Below are positions 25,231 to 34,742 of a stretch of DNA of 64,000 nt, in pieces. Where the stretch lies: positions 62,001 through 126,000 of the forward strand of contig NZ_SOCP01000021.1 of the NCBI RefSeq assembly GCF_004364325.1, in the 5' to 3' direction. Origin of the DNA: Actinophytocola oryzae. GTDB taxonomy: Bacteria; Actinomycetota; Actinomycetes; Mycobacteriales; Pseudonocardiaceae. The notes beneath the pieces were generated by a model, which saw only the letters and a program-made list of their open reading frames with translations, did not search any database and was not told where the DNA came from. The stretch's first letter is position 1, and the number at the start of each line of letters is the position of its first letter. The translations under genes and the position numbers were made by a program.

Positions 25231-26733
25231 TCAGCTCGATCGTCGTGTCAACCCCGGTGCCGCCCCGTAACCCCGGGCCAGGCGACGGAGCACGGTCGGC
25301 GTGATCTCGCGGTAGGCCCTCGGGTCGACGGGGATCAGCCAGTGCGCGGCGCGGGTCCGCGCGGGGATGTTGACGTTCAGGTCGCCGAGCACCTGGTCCA
25401 CGTTGTGCAGCGACAACGGGATGATCTTCGTGCCCCGGCAGTGCGCGTCACCGGTCGTGTGGTCGAGGAACGACACCTGGTCGATGACGGCCCTGCGCAT
25501 GGCGGCAGGCTCGGGAAGCCGGAGCGCACCAGCGAGGTCCGCGGCGATCCACACCGCCGCCATCTCGGTGTTGAGCGTGCAGAAGAACGACGACGCGTAC
25601 CCGTTGAAGTACAGGCCGGGCACGTCCACCGGCCGGATCTGCCGGTACAGCAGGAAGTTCCCGCGCTCGTCGAACAGCTCGGCCCGCACCTTCTCCGGCA
25701 GGAACGGCACGTCCTGCGTGTACCCGGTCGCACACACGACGAGATCCGCGGGCAGCACCGTCCCGTCGCTCAGCTCGGCCGACGGCACACTGTCCCGCGC
25801 GAGCAGCCGCACGACCGTGCGGTCGCGGTGGACCCTGATCGTGCCAGCGGCCACGCCCTCGAAGAAGCCCTCCGTGGCCAGGCCGCTCGCGCCGCGGACG
25901 ATGTCCTCCATCTGACCCGGCGGCACGAGCCCGAGCGTGTCGAGCCCGAACTGCCGCACCGACACGTCGCCGATGCCGTTGATCATCCTGCGGCGCAGGC
26001 GGTTGGCCGGCCCGTGCAGGAACTTCTCCAGACCGCGCGGGTGCGGCGAGCGGAACAGCGCCTCGCCGAGACGGGTCAGCAGCAGCATCTTGTAGTTGAC
26101 GAGCCCGCCGACCCAGCGCGGCATCTTCCACACCAGGGTCCGCGCGACCACGCTGGTGCTCGCGGCGACCTCGCTGATCGGCACGGTGATGTCGCAGGCC
26201 GACTTGCCGTAGCCGACGACCAGCACGTGCCTGCCGCGTGCTTCCTCGGTGTCGTGGAAGTCGGGGCCCGCGCACAGCCGCCCGCCCGCCGCCTCGAACT
26301 CGGCGCGTCCCGGGTAGGCGGGCACGTCCGGCTGCGAGAACACCCCGTTGCAGACCACGAGCTGGTCGAACGACTCGGGCCGGTCCGTCTCGACGGTCCA
26401 CCCGCCCCCGCTGGGGTAGGCGGCCGTGACCTCGGTGCCGAGCCGCAGCGGGATGCGGAAGGCCTGCGCGTAGGCGGTGAGGTAGGCCTGCACCTGCTCG
26501 CCGGACGGCCACTCGGGGAAGTCCTTCGGCATGGGGAAGTCCGAGAAGGCGTACTGGTCACGCGGGTTCTGCGTGACGAGCCCCGGGTAGCGCCGCGTCC
26601 TGCTCCACACGCCGCCGATGTCCGGTGCCTTGTCGAACACGACGACCTCGTACCCGGCCTGGCCGAGCACCTTGGCGGTGGCGAGCCCGGCGATCCCGGC
26701 TCCGATGATCCCGACCCGGTCCCCAGCTGTCAC
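25231..26733 (-). CDS. FMO-type flavin monooxygenase, copy 2
   Basis: A 500-residue protein collinear with the product of 9508-11097 over nearly its full length. Shared segments include YPMPKDFPEWP-like stretches, VLVVGYGKSACD, MEDIVRGA.GLATEGFFEGV, RGNFLLYRQIRPV and NIPARTRAAHWL. It has the FAD motif GAGIAG and the ATGY motif (VVCATGYTQDVPFLP). It lacks the Ala-rich C-terminal tail of copy 1 and stands alone. The two copies probably arose by duplication and may oxidise related substrates; reaction unknown. The 80 bp before its start show no clear operator. Confidence 0.82.
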   Translation of the reverse strand: MTAGDRVGIIGAGIAGLATAKVLGQAGYEVVVFDKAPDIGGVWSRTRRYPGLVTQNPRDQYAFSDFPMPKDFPEWPSGEQVQAYLTAYAQAFRIPLRLGTEVTAAYPSGGGWTVETDRPESFDQLVVCNGVFSQPDVPAYPGRAEFEAAGGRLCAGPDFHDTEEARGRHVLVVGYGKSACDITVPISEVAASTSVVARTLVWKMPRWVGGLVNYKMLLLTRLGEALFRSPHPRGLEKFLHGPANRLRRRMINGIGDVSVRQFGLDTLGLVPPGQMEDIVRGASGLATEGFFEGVAAGTIRVHRDRTVVRLLARDSVPSAELSDGTVLPADLVVCATGYTQDVPFLPEKVRAELFDERGNFLLYRQIRPVDVPGLYFNGYASSFFCTLNTEMAAVWIAADLAGALRLPEPAAMRRAVIDQVSFLDHTTGDAHCRGTKIIPLSLHNVDQVLGDLNVNIPARTRAAHWLIPVDPRAYREITPTVLRRLARGYGAAPGLTRRSS

Positions 26734-26813
26734 CGCTACCTCCGTTCACGCCGTCCCTTAGACCTACCGCACATCCATGGCGGCGGGAAAGGCCCCGGTA
26801 GGGCGGGAGGCCG

Positions 26814-27782
26814 CTACTTCCGCGTGACGAAGCCCTCCTTGACCAGCCAGTCCCTGGCGACGACCGCCGGGTCGTCACCGTCGCCGTCGATCTTCACCGA
26901 CAGGTCCAGGATCGTGTCGTTGTCGAGCTTCGCGGCGACCGGGTTCAGCACGTCCGCGAGTTCGGGGTACTGGTCGAGGAACTCCGTGCGCACGGTCACG
27001 GCCGCGTTGTACTGGGGGAACGTCTTCTTGTCGTCCTCGAGCACGGCCAGGTCCAGGGTCAGGATGCGGCCGTCGGTGGTGAAGACCTCGCCGAAGTTGC
27101 ACGTGCGTCCGCCGGCCAGCGTGGCGTAGATGGCGCCGACGCCGAACGTCTTGAGGCCGGAGCCGGGCAGGTCGAAGCCGTACTTCTTCTGCGCGCCCGC
27201 CAGGCCGTCCTGGCGGCTGATGAACTCCGACTCGAGGCAGAAGGTGCCGAGCGAGGGATCCTGTTGGAGTAATGCCACCATGTCCGACATCGTGCGCAGC
27301 TTGTGCTGGTCCGCGAACTCCCTGGTCGTGGCGATCGCGTACTTGTCGTTGACGGGGGAGTAGTCCAGCCAGGCGATGCCGAACCGCTCCTCGTCGGCCT
27401 TCTTCACCGCGTCGTACTGGGCCTGCTCGTCGGGGATCGGCACGGTCTCCTGCTGGAAGTTGATCCAGCTGGTGCCGGTGTACTCCCAGTACAGGTCAAC
27501 GTCGCCGACCTCGAGGGCCTGGCGGACGCTGGGGGAGCCCTGGATGTTCGTCAGGTCCTCGACGTCCGCGCCCGCGGCGGCCAGCGCCACCTCGGCGATG
27601 TAGCCGAGCAGGATCTGCTCGGTGAAGTTCTTGGAGGCGACCTTGATGGTCACACCCTGCAGCTCGGGCACCGGCCTGATGGAACCGGGGCCGACCTCGA
27701 ACGGCAGCTTGTAGCCCGCGTCGAGCCCGCAGCCCGCCACGAGCGCCAGGGTGGCCACGAGACCGAACAGGCGGCGCCTCAT
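26814..27782 (-). CDS. OpuC/ProX-type osmolyte-binding lipoprotein
   Basis: A 322-residue ABC substrate-binding lipoprotein. The signal ends in the lipobox LALVAGCG. The body shows VASKNFTEQILLGYIAEVAL, QGSPSVRQALEVGDVDLYWEYTGTSW and DYSPVNDKYAIATTREFAD, which match the OpuAC family for glycine betaine, choline and other quaternary amines. It is the last gene of a four-gene operon and overlaps the permease gene upstream by four bases. It likely helps in osmoprotection or choline uptake. Confidence 0.88.
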   Translation of the reverse strand: MRRRLFGLVATLALVAGCGLDAGYKLPFEVGPGSIRPVPELQGVTIKVASKNFTEQILLGYIAEVALAAAGADVEDLTNIQGSPSVRQALEVGDVDLYWEYTGTSWINFQQETVPIPDEQAQYDAVKKADEERFGIAWLDYSPVNDKYAIATTREFADQHKLRTMSDMVALLQQDPSLGTFCLESEFISRQDGLAGAQKKYGFDLPGSGLKTFGVGAIYATLAGGRTCNFGEVFTTDGRILTLDLAVLEDDKKTFPQYNAAVTVRTEFLDQYPELADVLNPVAAKLDNDTILDLSVKIDGDGDDPAVVARDWLVKEGFVTRK

Positions 27783-28555
27783 CGCAGCCCCTTCGGGCCG
27801 AGGTAGCGTTCGGCCAGCGCGCCGAGCCAGTCGACGAGCAGCGCCAGCCCCACCGCCAGCGTCGCGCCGGTGAGCAGGACGGTCGTGCGGGCCACCTTGT
27901 AGCCGGTGTCGATGACGAAGCCGAGGCCGCCGCCGTTGACGAACAACGCCAGCGTCGCGGTGCCGACGGCCAGCACGAGCGAGGTACGCAGGCCGGCGAG
28001 GATGAGCGGCACGGCGAGCGGCAGCTCGACCCGTCGCATGACGGTGAACGACGACATGCCGATCCCGCGTCCCGCGTCCACAAGGGACGGATCAACCTGC
28101 TGGATGCCCACCATCGTGTTGCGCAGCACGGGAAGCAGCGACACGAACGCCAGCGGTACCGCCGCCGCCCAGACGCCTTCCTGTTCGGTCCACAGGAAGT
28201 ACAGGACCACGACGCCGATCGCGGGCGCCGCCTGGCCGACGGTCGCGATGCCGAGGAAGACCGGCACGATCGGTCTCGCCCAGCGGCGGGTGAGCACGAT
28301 GCCGAGCGGGATCGCCACGACGACCACGAGACAGGTCACGGCGACGGTGATCAGCACGTGTTCCCACGTGGCCCGGAGCAGGGTCGTCGAATTGAGCGTG
28401 ACCACCTCGATGGCGTCGAGGTCGCTGGAGAACGCCCACACCAGCACCGCGCCGACCAGCACCACCGCGACGATCGGCTGCAGGAGCAGGCGGGCGATCT
28501 CCGCCCTCCGGGAACCGGAGCCGGTGGTGAGAACGGGGTCGGTGACGGCGGTCAT
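27779..28555 (-). CDS. Osmolyte ABC transporter permease
   Basis: A 258-residue inner-membrane protein with six or so hydrophobic segments and the permease loop VDAGRGIGMSSFTVMRRVEL and PLILAGLRTSLVLAVGTATL of the OpuC/ProW family. It pairs with the second permease at 29675-30322 to form the channel. It overlaps the genes on both sides by four bases. Confidence 0.88.
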   Translation of the reverse strand: MTAVTDPVLTTGSGSRRAEIARLLLQPIVAVVLVGAVLVWAFSSDLDAIEVVTLNSTTLLRATWEHVLITVAVTCLVVVVAIPLGIVLTRRWARPIVPVFLGIATVGQAAPAIGVVVLYFLWTEQEGVWAAAVPLAFVSLLPVLRNTMVGIQQVDPSLVDAGRGIGMSSFTVMRRVELPLAVPLILAGLRTSLVLAVGTATLALFVNGGGLGFVIDTGYKVARTTVLLTGATLAVGLALLVDWLGALAERYLGPKGLR

Positions 28556-29682
28556 GAGCTGTGCTCCTCACGCAGCTCGCGGATCTTCGCCACGACCGTG
28601 TCCAGCTGCACCAGGCCGACGTACTCGCCGCGCGACCCGGTGACCACCGCGTCGCCGCCCTCGGTGAGGATCGCCTCCAGCGCGTCCTGCAGTGTCGACT
28701 GGACACTCACGTGGTCGCCGACCGGGTTTCCCGTCGCCGCCAGCGAACTCGCACCCAGCTGTCGCAGGTGCACCCAGCGGCTTGGCCTGCGCTGACCGTC
28801 CAGCACCAGTGCGAACTTCCTGCCGTCGGCCTCGAGCCGTTGGCGCAGCGTCGAAGGCGACTCGTCCTCGGTGGCCGTCACGGCCTGGGCCATCTCGATG
28901 TCCCGCACCCGCAACAACGTCAGCTGCTTGAGTGACGCGCCCGCCCCGACGAAGCCGGCGACGGTGTCGTCGGCCGGGTTCGCCAGGATCGCCTCCGGCG
29001 TGTCGTACTGCAGGATCCGCGACTGGTCGCCCAGCACCGCGATGCGGTCGCCGAGCTTGACCGCCTCGTCGAAGTCGTGTGTCACGAACACGATCGTCTT
29101 GCGCAGCTCCGACTGCAGGCGCATCAGCTCGTCCTGCAGGTTCCCGCGCGTGATCGGGTCGACCGCGCCGAACGGCTCGTCCATCAGCAGTACCGGCGGG
29201 TCCGCGGCGAGGGCCCGTGCCACGCCGACGCGCTGCTGCTGGCCGCCGGAGAGCCGACGCGGGAAGCGGTCCCGGAACTGCGCGGGGTCCAGGCCGACGA
29301 GGTCGAGCATCTCGTCCACCCGCGCGGCGATCTTCGGCTTGGCCCAGCCGAGCAGGCCCGGCACCACGCCGACGTTCTGCGCGACGGTCAGGTGCGGGAA
29401 CAGGCCCGCCTGCTGGATCGCGTAGCCGATCCGTCTGCGCAGCGAGTCCGGGTCGATGGACAGCGCGTCCTCGCCGCCGATGGTGATCCGGCCGCTGGTC
29501 GGCTCGATCAGGCGGTTGATCATGCGCATCGTGGTCGTCTTGCCGCAGCCGGACGGACCGACGAAGATCGTCGTCTCGCCCGGGTTGATGGTCATGGTGA
29601 AGCCGTCCACCGCGGCGTCCCGCTGTCCCGGGTAGCGCTTGGTGACGTCCTCCAGCTCGATGCCGACCGACTGTTCAGCCAC
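28552..29682 (-). CDS. Osmolyte ABC transporter ATP-binding protein with CBS-like tail
   Basis: A 376-residue ABC ATPase: Walker A GPSGCGKTT, Q-loop GYAIQQAGLFPHLTV, signature LSGGQQQRVG, Walker B LLMDEPFGAVD and the switch FVTHDFDEA. The C-terminal about 120 residues carry paired CBS-like segments (VHLRQLGASSLAATGNPVGD and LQDALEAILTEGGDAVVTGS), which in OpuA-type transporters sense ionic strength. It energises betaine or related osmolyte uptake. Overlaps the permease genes on both sides. Confidence 0.9.
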   Translation of the reverse strand: MAEQSVGIELEDVTKRYPGQRDAAVDGFTMTINPGETTIFVGPSGCGKTTTMRMINRLIEPTSGRITIGGEDALSIDPDSLRRRIGYAIQQAGLFPHLTVAQNVGVVPGLLGWAKPKIAARVDEMLDLVGLDPAQFRDRFPRRLSGGQQQRVGVARALAADPPVLLMDEPFGAVDPITRGNLQDELMRLQSELRKTIVFVTHDFDEAVKLGDRIAVLGDQSRILQYDTPEAILANPADDTVAGFVGAGASLKQLTLLRVRDIEMAQAVTATEDESPSTLRQRLEADGRKFALVLDGQRRPSRWVHLRQLGASSLAATGNPVGDHVSVQSTLQDALEAILTEGGDAVVTGSRGEYVGLVQLDTVVAKIRELREEHSS

Positions 29683-30322
29683 GGATCCCCCTCGACGTGG
29701 TGAGACGAGCGACGACGAGGTAGACCCCGTCGATGACCAGGGCGATGACCACGATCCCGAGCGTGCCGGCCAGGGCCTGGTTGGTCGCGTTGGCGGCGCC
29801 CGCGCGGTTGAGGCCGGAGAAGATCTCGGTGCCGAGGCCGGGTCCCTTGGCGTACGCGGCGATCGCGGCGATGCCCATCAGCATCTGCGTGCTGACGCGC
29901 ATGCCGGTGAGGATCGCGGGCCACGCGAGCCGAAGCTCCACTGTGGTCAGTACCGACACTCTGCTCATGCCGATGCCCCGCGCCGCGTCGGTGACCGCCG
30001 CGTCGACGCCCGCGAGCCCGACGATCGTGTTGCGCACGATCGGCAGCAGCGCGTACAGCACGAGCGCGGTCACCGTCGGCGCGACACCGAGGCCGACGAA
30101 CGGGATCAGCAACCCGAGCAACGCGAACGACGGGATCGTGAGCACCGCGCTGGCGAGCCCCGTCGCGACGACCGACCCGATCGGGCTGCGGTACACGGCG
30201 ACGCCGACGAGCACGCCGATCACCGCGGCGACCACCGTGCACTGGATCACCACGCTGACGTGCTGGTATGCCTCGACGGCCAGCCTCGACCACCGGTCCC
30301 CGACGAACTCCCAGAGAGTCAT
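29675..30322 (-). CDS. Osmolyte ABC transporter permease
   Basis: A 215-residue permease starting at ATG 30320-30322 (MTLWEFVGDRWSRLAVEAYQ). The longer upstream frame is Arg/Ser-rich and unlikely to be translated. It has the family loop TDAARGIGMSRVSVLTTVEL and LAWPAILTGMRVSTQMLMGI and six hydrophobic segments. First gene of the operon; its end overlaps the ATPase start. A 226-bp gap separates it from the divergent gene at 30549; no clear repeat is seen there. Confidence 0.87.
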   Translation of the reverse strand: MTLWEFVGDRWSRLAVEAYQHVSVVIQCTVVAAVIGVLVGVAVYRSPIGSVVATGLASAVLTIPSFALLGLLIPFVGLGVAPTVTALVLYALLPIVRNTIVGLAGVDAAVTDAARGIGMSRVSVLTTVELRLAWPAILTGMRVSTQMLMGIAAIAAYAKGPGLGTEIFSGLNRAGAANATNQALAGTLGIVVIALVIDGVYLVVARLTTSRGIRG

Positions 30323-30548
30323 CCCTGACCACCTTTTGCCCCGACGACGACCGCTCCGCTGCCGGTGAACGGTCGCCTCTGCCGGTCCACCGTTCCGCAC
30401 AGTTGACCTTGCTGGCAAGTCGTGCGGTGTCCACTCGGTGGAATTCAACCATCGTGACCAGCGGGAACACCGGAACAAACCCGAGCCGGTGGCCGTCGGT
30501 GGCATGGCGAACTAGGCTGGGTCGTGCCTGACACATCTGGGGGAACTG

Positions 30549-31736
30549 ATGAGTCTGTTGCACGTCAGCCAGGAGTTCGACGAACTCACCCGCCGGATCG
30601 ACGACATCGCGCCCGTTCTCCGTGCCGAGGCCGAGAAGAGCGAGGCGCTGCGCAGGCCGACCGACGAGGTGGTGCGTGCGCTGAAGACGACCGGCGTGCT
30701 CAGGATCGGGATCCCCGAGGAGCTCGGCGGGTACGAGTTCTCGCCGACGCAGGTGGTCCGGGCCATCGAGAGGCTGTCCTACCACGACGCGTCCGTCGGG
30801 TGGGCGGTGATGGCACTGCAGATGGTCACCGGCTGCACCGCGTCCTACCTCGGCGCCGAGGCCGTCGCCGACCTGTACGAGGACGTGCCCGCCGGGCGGC
30901 ACGCCGTGCTCGCGGGCCAGGGCACGCGTCTCGGCACGGCGGAACGGGTCGACGGCGGCTACCGGATCAACGGGCACTGGGGCTTCGCGTCGGGAATCCC
31001 GCTGGCCACGCACATCCACACCGCCGCGTTCTGCGCCGAGACCGGGCAGGCGCTCGTCTTCAGCTTTCCCAAGGAGAAGGCGCGGCTGATCGACAACTGG
31101 GACGTGCTCGGCCTGCGTGCCACCCACAGCATCGACTACGCGTGCGAGGACGTGTACGTCCCGGCGACACACGTCTTCGAGGCCACCACCACGGACAACA
31201 GGCACGGCGGCGCGATCTACCGCATGGGCCTGGTGAACCTCGCGGTGATCTGCCACACCGGCTGGGCACTCGGTGTCGGCAGGCGCATGCTCGACGAGCT
31301 GAGATCGTTGGTGGCCGGGAAGACCGGCACCCACAACGCGTCGGTGGACACCGGGTACTTCCACGCCGCCTACGCCGAGGCGGAGGCCCGGTACCGGGCG
31401 GCACGCGCGTGGGCCATGGAACTGTGGGCGGACAACGAGAAAACGCTCGACAGCGGCGATCTCCTGTCCACGGGACAGGAGACGCTCACCAGGCTGATGC
31501 TCAACAACACCACGTGGTCGGTGCAGTCGGTGGGCCAGACGGTGTACCAGTGGGCGGCCACCACGGCGCTGCGCCGGGGCGACCTTCAGCGTTACTACCG
31601 CGACCTCAACTCCGGCACCCAGCACATCACCTCCGGCCCCGTTCTCCTGCAGAACTGCGGGAAGGCGCTGGCCGGTCTCGCGCCGGACGCGCACTGGGAG
31701 TTCCTGGACCTGGTGTCCCCCAAGGAGAACGCCTGA
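30549..31736 (+). CDS. Acyl-CoA dehydrogenase-fold flavoprotein (group D monooxygenase-like)
   Basis: A 395-residue protein with the acyl-CoA dehydrogenase fold: N-terminal helices with EVVRALKTTGVLRIGIPEEL, the middle beta domain (GYRINGHWGFASGIPLATHI, GLRATHSIDYACEDVYVPAT) and a C-terminal four-helix bundle. The lack of a CoA-dehydrogenase catalytic Glu context and the GHWGFASG pattern are typical of two-component flavin monooxygenases (HsaA/HpaB-like), which hydroxylate phenols with FMNH2 or FADH2. It may mark the left end of the biosynthetic cluster, hydroxylating an aromatic or oxidising a thiazoline. No flavin reductase gene lies beside it. Confidence 0.72.
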   Translation: MSLLHVSQEFDELTRRIDDIAPVLRAEAEKSEALRRPTDEVVRALKTTGVLRIGIPEELGGYEFSPTQVVRAIERLSYHDASVGWAVMALQMVTGCTASYLGAEAVADLYEDVPAGRHAVLAGQGTRLGTAERVDGGYRINGHWGFASGIPLATHIHTAAFCAETGQALVFSFPKEKARLIDNWDVLGLRATHSIDYACEDVYVPATHVFEATTTDNRHGGAIYRMGLVNLAVICHTGWALGVGRRMLDELRSLVAGKTGTHNASVDTGYFHAAYAEAEARYRAARAWAMELWADNEKTLDSGDLLSTGQETLTRLMLNNTTWSVQSVGQTVYQWAATTALRRGDLQRYYRDLNSGTQHITSGPVLLQNCGKALAGLAPDAHWEFLDLVSPKENA

Positions 31737-31787
31737 CAGCGCACGCTGGGAGACGTCGGCCCCGCCCCGGGTTGTCAGGCTGTGGGG

Positions 31788-33095
31788 ATGAGCGGACGCG
31801 GTCAGGCAGTGGTGCTCGGCGGGAGCATGGCGGGCATACTCGCCGCGCGGGTGCTCGCCGAGACCTACGAGCGGGTGACGGTCGTCGAGCGTGACCGGTT
31901 CCACGCGGACGCCGACCACCGGCGTGGCGTGCCGCAGGGACACCACTTCCACACGCTTCTGTTGCGTGGCACCAGGCTCCTCGACACGTTGTTCCCCGGC
32001 CTGTCCGACGAGCTGGTCGAGGCCGGTGCCGTGCGGACGAACCTGCTGGGCCAGGCGCGCGTGGTCCTCGCGGGCCACGAGCTGTGCCGGGTGACCACCG
32101 GACACACCATCCAGCTGACACGTCCACTGCTGGACCGGCACGTGCGGGCACGGCTCGCCGCCGTCCCGAACGTCAAGCTGCTCGACGGCTGCGAGGTCGG
32201 CGGCCTGCGCACCACCGGCGACCGGGTCACCGGCGTGCGGGTCGCGCACCGCACCGGGCGGGTCGTCGCGGAGACGATCACGGCGGATCTGGTCGTCGAC
32301 GCGATGGGCCGGGCGGGGCGGACCGCGTCCTGGTTACCCGGACTGGGTTTCGACGCGCCGCCGCAGGAACGGATCAAGGCCGACATCGCCTACGTCAGCA
32401 GGCTCGTGCGGTTCCCCGAACACGCCCGGCCCGCCGACCAGCTGGTGCTGGTCGGTGCGGTGCCGGGACGGCCACGCGGGTTCATCCTCGGCAGGCAGGA
32501 GGACGACCGGTGGATGCTCACGGTCGTGGGCATGGCGGGGGACCACCCGCCGACCGACGACGCGGGCCTGCTCGACTTCGTCGCGACGGCGGCGCCGGCG
32601 GACGTCATGGCGTCGATCAGGGCCGCCGAGCCGGTCGAGGAGCCGAGCACACACCGGTTCCCGGCGAGCGTGTGGCGCCACTACGAGCGGCTGCGCCGGT
32701 TCCCGGCCGGGTTGCTGGCCTTCGGTGACTCGATCTGCAGCTTCAACCCCGTCTACGGCCAGGGCATGACGGTCGCGGCACTCGAGGCGGACGCGTTGCG
32801 CCGGTGCCTCGCCGACGGCGAACAGGACCTGGCCCGCCGCTTCCACCGCGCCGCGGCACGGATCGTCGCGCCCGCGTGGCAGCTGAACGCGGGCGGGGAC
32901 CTCGCACTGCCCGAGATCGAGGGCCACCGCCCGCTGTCGGTACGCCTGGTCAACCGGTACGTCGCGCGCCTGCAGCGCATCGCCGAGCACGATCCCGTTG
33001 TGGCGGCCACATTCCTCCGGGTGGCCGGGCTGCTCGCCCCACCGTCGTCGATGATGGCGCCCCGCATCCTCGCGAGGGCGCTCACCCGCCGTTGA
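31788..33095 (+). CDS. FAD-dependent oxidoreductase (epoxidase/reductase-like)
   Basis: A 435-residue flavoprotein, ATG 31788 or GTG 31782. The FAD motif is VVLGGSMAGILAARVL, followed by VTVVERD, the middle motif LVVDAMGRAGRTASWL and the late FAD motif LLAFGDSICSFNPVYGQGMT. The latter is typical of the halogenase/geranylgeranyl-reductase/epoxidase-like branch. I see no tryptophan-halogenase WxWxIP motif. It could epoxidise, hydroxylate or reduce a cluster intermediate. It lies 51 bp after the ACAD-like gene and probably shares its transcript. Confidence 0.75.
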   Translation: MSGRGQAVVLGGSMAGILAARVLAETYERVTVVERDRFHADADHRRGVPQGHHFHTLLLRGTRLLDTLFPGLSDELVEAGAVRTNLLGQARVVLAGHELCRVTTGHTIQLTRPLLDRHVRARLAAVPNVKLLDGCEVGGLRTTGDRVTGVRVAHRTGRVVAETITADLVVDAMGRAGRTASWLPGLGFDAPPQERIKADIAYVSRLVRFPEHARPADQLVLVGAVPGRPRGFILGRQEDDRWMLTVVGMAGDHPPTDDAGLLDFVATAAPADVMASIRAAEPVEEPSTHRFPASVWRHYERLRRFPAGLLAFGDSICSFNPVYGQGMTVAALEADALRRCLADGEQDLARRFHRAAARIVAPAWQLNAGGDLALPEIEGHRPLSVRLVNRYVARLQRIAEHDPVVAATFLRVAGLLAPPSSMMAPRILARALTRR

Positions 33096-33163
33096 CACAG
33101 TCCACCGTGGACGACGAGTCGATGCGACTGTTCGGGCCATTGTGACCGAAGGCCCGTGGACCT

Positions 33164-34126
33164 ATGAATGAGAAGACGGGTTTCGTTGCGACTGGGGTGG
33201 TGACTCTCCGCGTGGTGGACACATCGACCGACGTGACCGGGACAAGAACGAACAGCACCGGCGTGGCCGTGCTGATCAGCGTGGCGGCCGGCGTACTGCT
33301 CGCGATCCTGTGGTCCTTCGAGTTCGTCGACAGCGTGATCGGCGACAACGTGGCCAACACCCTGCTGGGCCGCGCGGCGAAGACCACCCCCATCGACGGC
33401 AGCGTCGCGGGGCTGCTGTTCGCGTTCGTCTCCGGGTTCGCGGGCACCTTCACCGCCTGCAACATCGCGATGGCCGCGTCGATCGGGCCGATGAGCGCGG
33501 CGGGTGCCGGCGAACGCACGGGCCTGCTGCGTGCGTTGCTCCGCCCGCTCGGCGCGTTCGCCGCCGGCATGGTGACGGTGTCCGCGGTGTACGGCTTCGT
33601 CGGCGTGCTGCTCGGCGAGCGCCTTCCCCAGCTGTCGACGGACGTGGTCGGCTCGATGCCGGTGCGACTGCTCCAGTCGTCCGTCGTATTCGGGCTCGTC
33701 GGTCTCGCCATGGTGTACCTGGGGTTGGCGTCGCTCGGCGTGGTGCGTGACGTGTTCGCCGGCCGGCCGACGGCACGGGTCGTGGCGCTCGGCGCGCTGG
33801 TCGGCGCGTTCCTGATCGGGCGGCCGTATCCCATGTTCGTGAAGCTGTTCCACTGGGCCGCGGACACGGGCAACCCGCTCTACGGCGCCGCGACGTTCGC
33901 GCTGCAGTCGCTCGGCAACATCCTGCTGGTGTCGGTGCTGTTCGCGCTCCTGGTCCTCGGCTCGCGCGGCCGGTTCCTCCGCTGGCTGGCCGGGAACCCC
34001 CGCAGGACCGCCGTGATCACCGGAACCCTGTTGCTGGGCCTCGGGGTGTTCACGGTCGTCTACTGGGACCTGCGGGTGCCGTCGCTGTTCGGCTTCGGCT
34101 GGTTCCCGGCCATGCCCTACAACTGA
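33164..34126 (+). CDS. DsbD/CcdA-like transmembrane protein with one cysteine
   Basis: A 320-residue membrane protein with about eight hydrophobic segments. The stretch LLFAFVSGFAGTFTACNIAM lines up with the first reactive helix of DsbD/CcdA (FxSGxxSxxSPC), but only this one Cys stands in the core instead of the redox pair. The second repeat half (GALVGAFLIGRPYPMFVKLF) has none. It may thus move something other than electrons, or act as an exporter or resistance protein. Convergent with the LysE gene, tail to tail with 1 bp between. Confidence 0.55.
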   Translation: MNEKTGFVATGVVTLRVVDTSTDVTGTRTNSTGVAVLISVAAGVLLAILWSFEFVDSVIGDNVANTLLGRAAKTTPIDGSVAGLLFAFVSGFAGTFTACNIAMAASIGPMSAAGAGERTGLLRALLRPLGAFAAGMVTVSAVYGFVGVLLGERLPQLSTDVVGSMPVRLLQSSVVFGLVGLAMVYLGLASLGVVRDVFAGRPTARVVALGALVGAFLIGRPYPMFVKLFHWAADTGNPLYGAATFALQSLGNILLVSVLFALLVLGSRGRFLRWLAGNPRRTAVITGTLLLGLGVFTVVYWDLRVPSLFGFGWFPAMPYN

Positions 34127-34127
34127 G

Positions 34128-34739
34128 TCACACCCCCTGCATCGCGAGGCCCGCGCCGAAACCGAGCAGCAGCACGCCGGTCACGTACTCGATGCCGGCG
34201 CGGACCTTGCGACGACGCAGCACCGAACCGAACTTGTCGATGGTGAACACGTAGAGGCTGAACCACGCGATGTACAGCAACGCGAACACTCCGCAGTAGG
34301 TCAGCGCCTGCGTCAGCACCGGACCGGACGACGGCAGGAACTGGGGCAGGAACGTCACGAAGAACACGGCCAGCTTCGGGTTCAGCGCGTTGGTCAGGAA
34401 ACCCTTGCGAATACACCGAAGCGGCCTGCGTTCGGACGGCTCGCCGGTCGGCAGGTCCGCGACGGCACGGCTCGCCATGCGGATGGTCTGCACCCCGATC
34501 CACACCAGGTACACGGCCCCGACGATCTTCAGGATGTTGAAGGCGACCGGCGAGGCCACCAACAACGCGCTGAGCCCGAACGCCGCGAGCGACGCGTGGA
34601 TGGTCAGGCCCATGGCGCCGCCCATGGTCGAGGCGAAGCCGGACATCTTGCCGCGCACCAACGCCTGTCTGGTCATGAGCGCCTGGTCGGGTCCGGGAAT
34701 GATGATGATGACGAGTGCCGCTCCGATGAACACCAACAT
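34128..34739 (-). CDS. LysE/RhtB-family exporter
   Basis: A 203-residue membrane protein with six hydrophobic segments and LysE/RhtB motifs: VFIGAALVIIIIPGPDQALM (GPD loop), GFASTMGGAMGLTIHASLAA, GAVYLVWIGVQTIR, and KGFLTNALNPKLAVFFVTFL. The family exports amino acids such as cysteine, homoserine or lysine. It is last in the NRPS-PCP-thioesterase operon, 3 bp after the thioesterase gene, so it may export excess cysteine or a cysteine-derived product. Confidence 0.87.
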   Translation of the reverse strand: MLVFIGAALVIIIIPGPDQALMTRQALVRGKMSGFASTMGGAMGLTIHASLAAFGLSALLVASPVAFNILKIVGAVYLVWIGVQTIRMASRAVADLPTGEPSERRPLRCIRKGFLTNALNPKLAVFFVTFLPQFLPSSGPVLTQALTYCGVFALLYIAWFSLYVFTIDKFGSVLRRRKVRAGIEYVTGVLLLGFGAGLAMQGV

Positions 34740-34742
34740 GTC

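Noticed and set aside
31788-33095. FAD protein as a tryptophan-type halogenase
   Set aside because: The WxWxIP motif and the halogenase Lys context are missing; only the general FAD fold matches.
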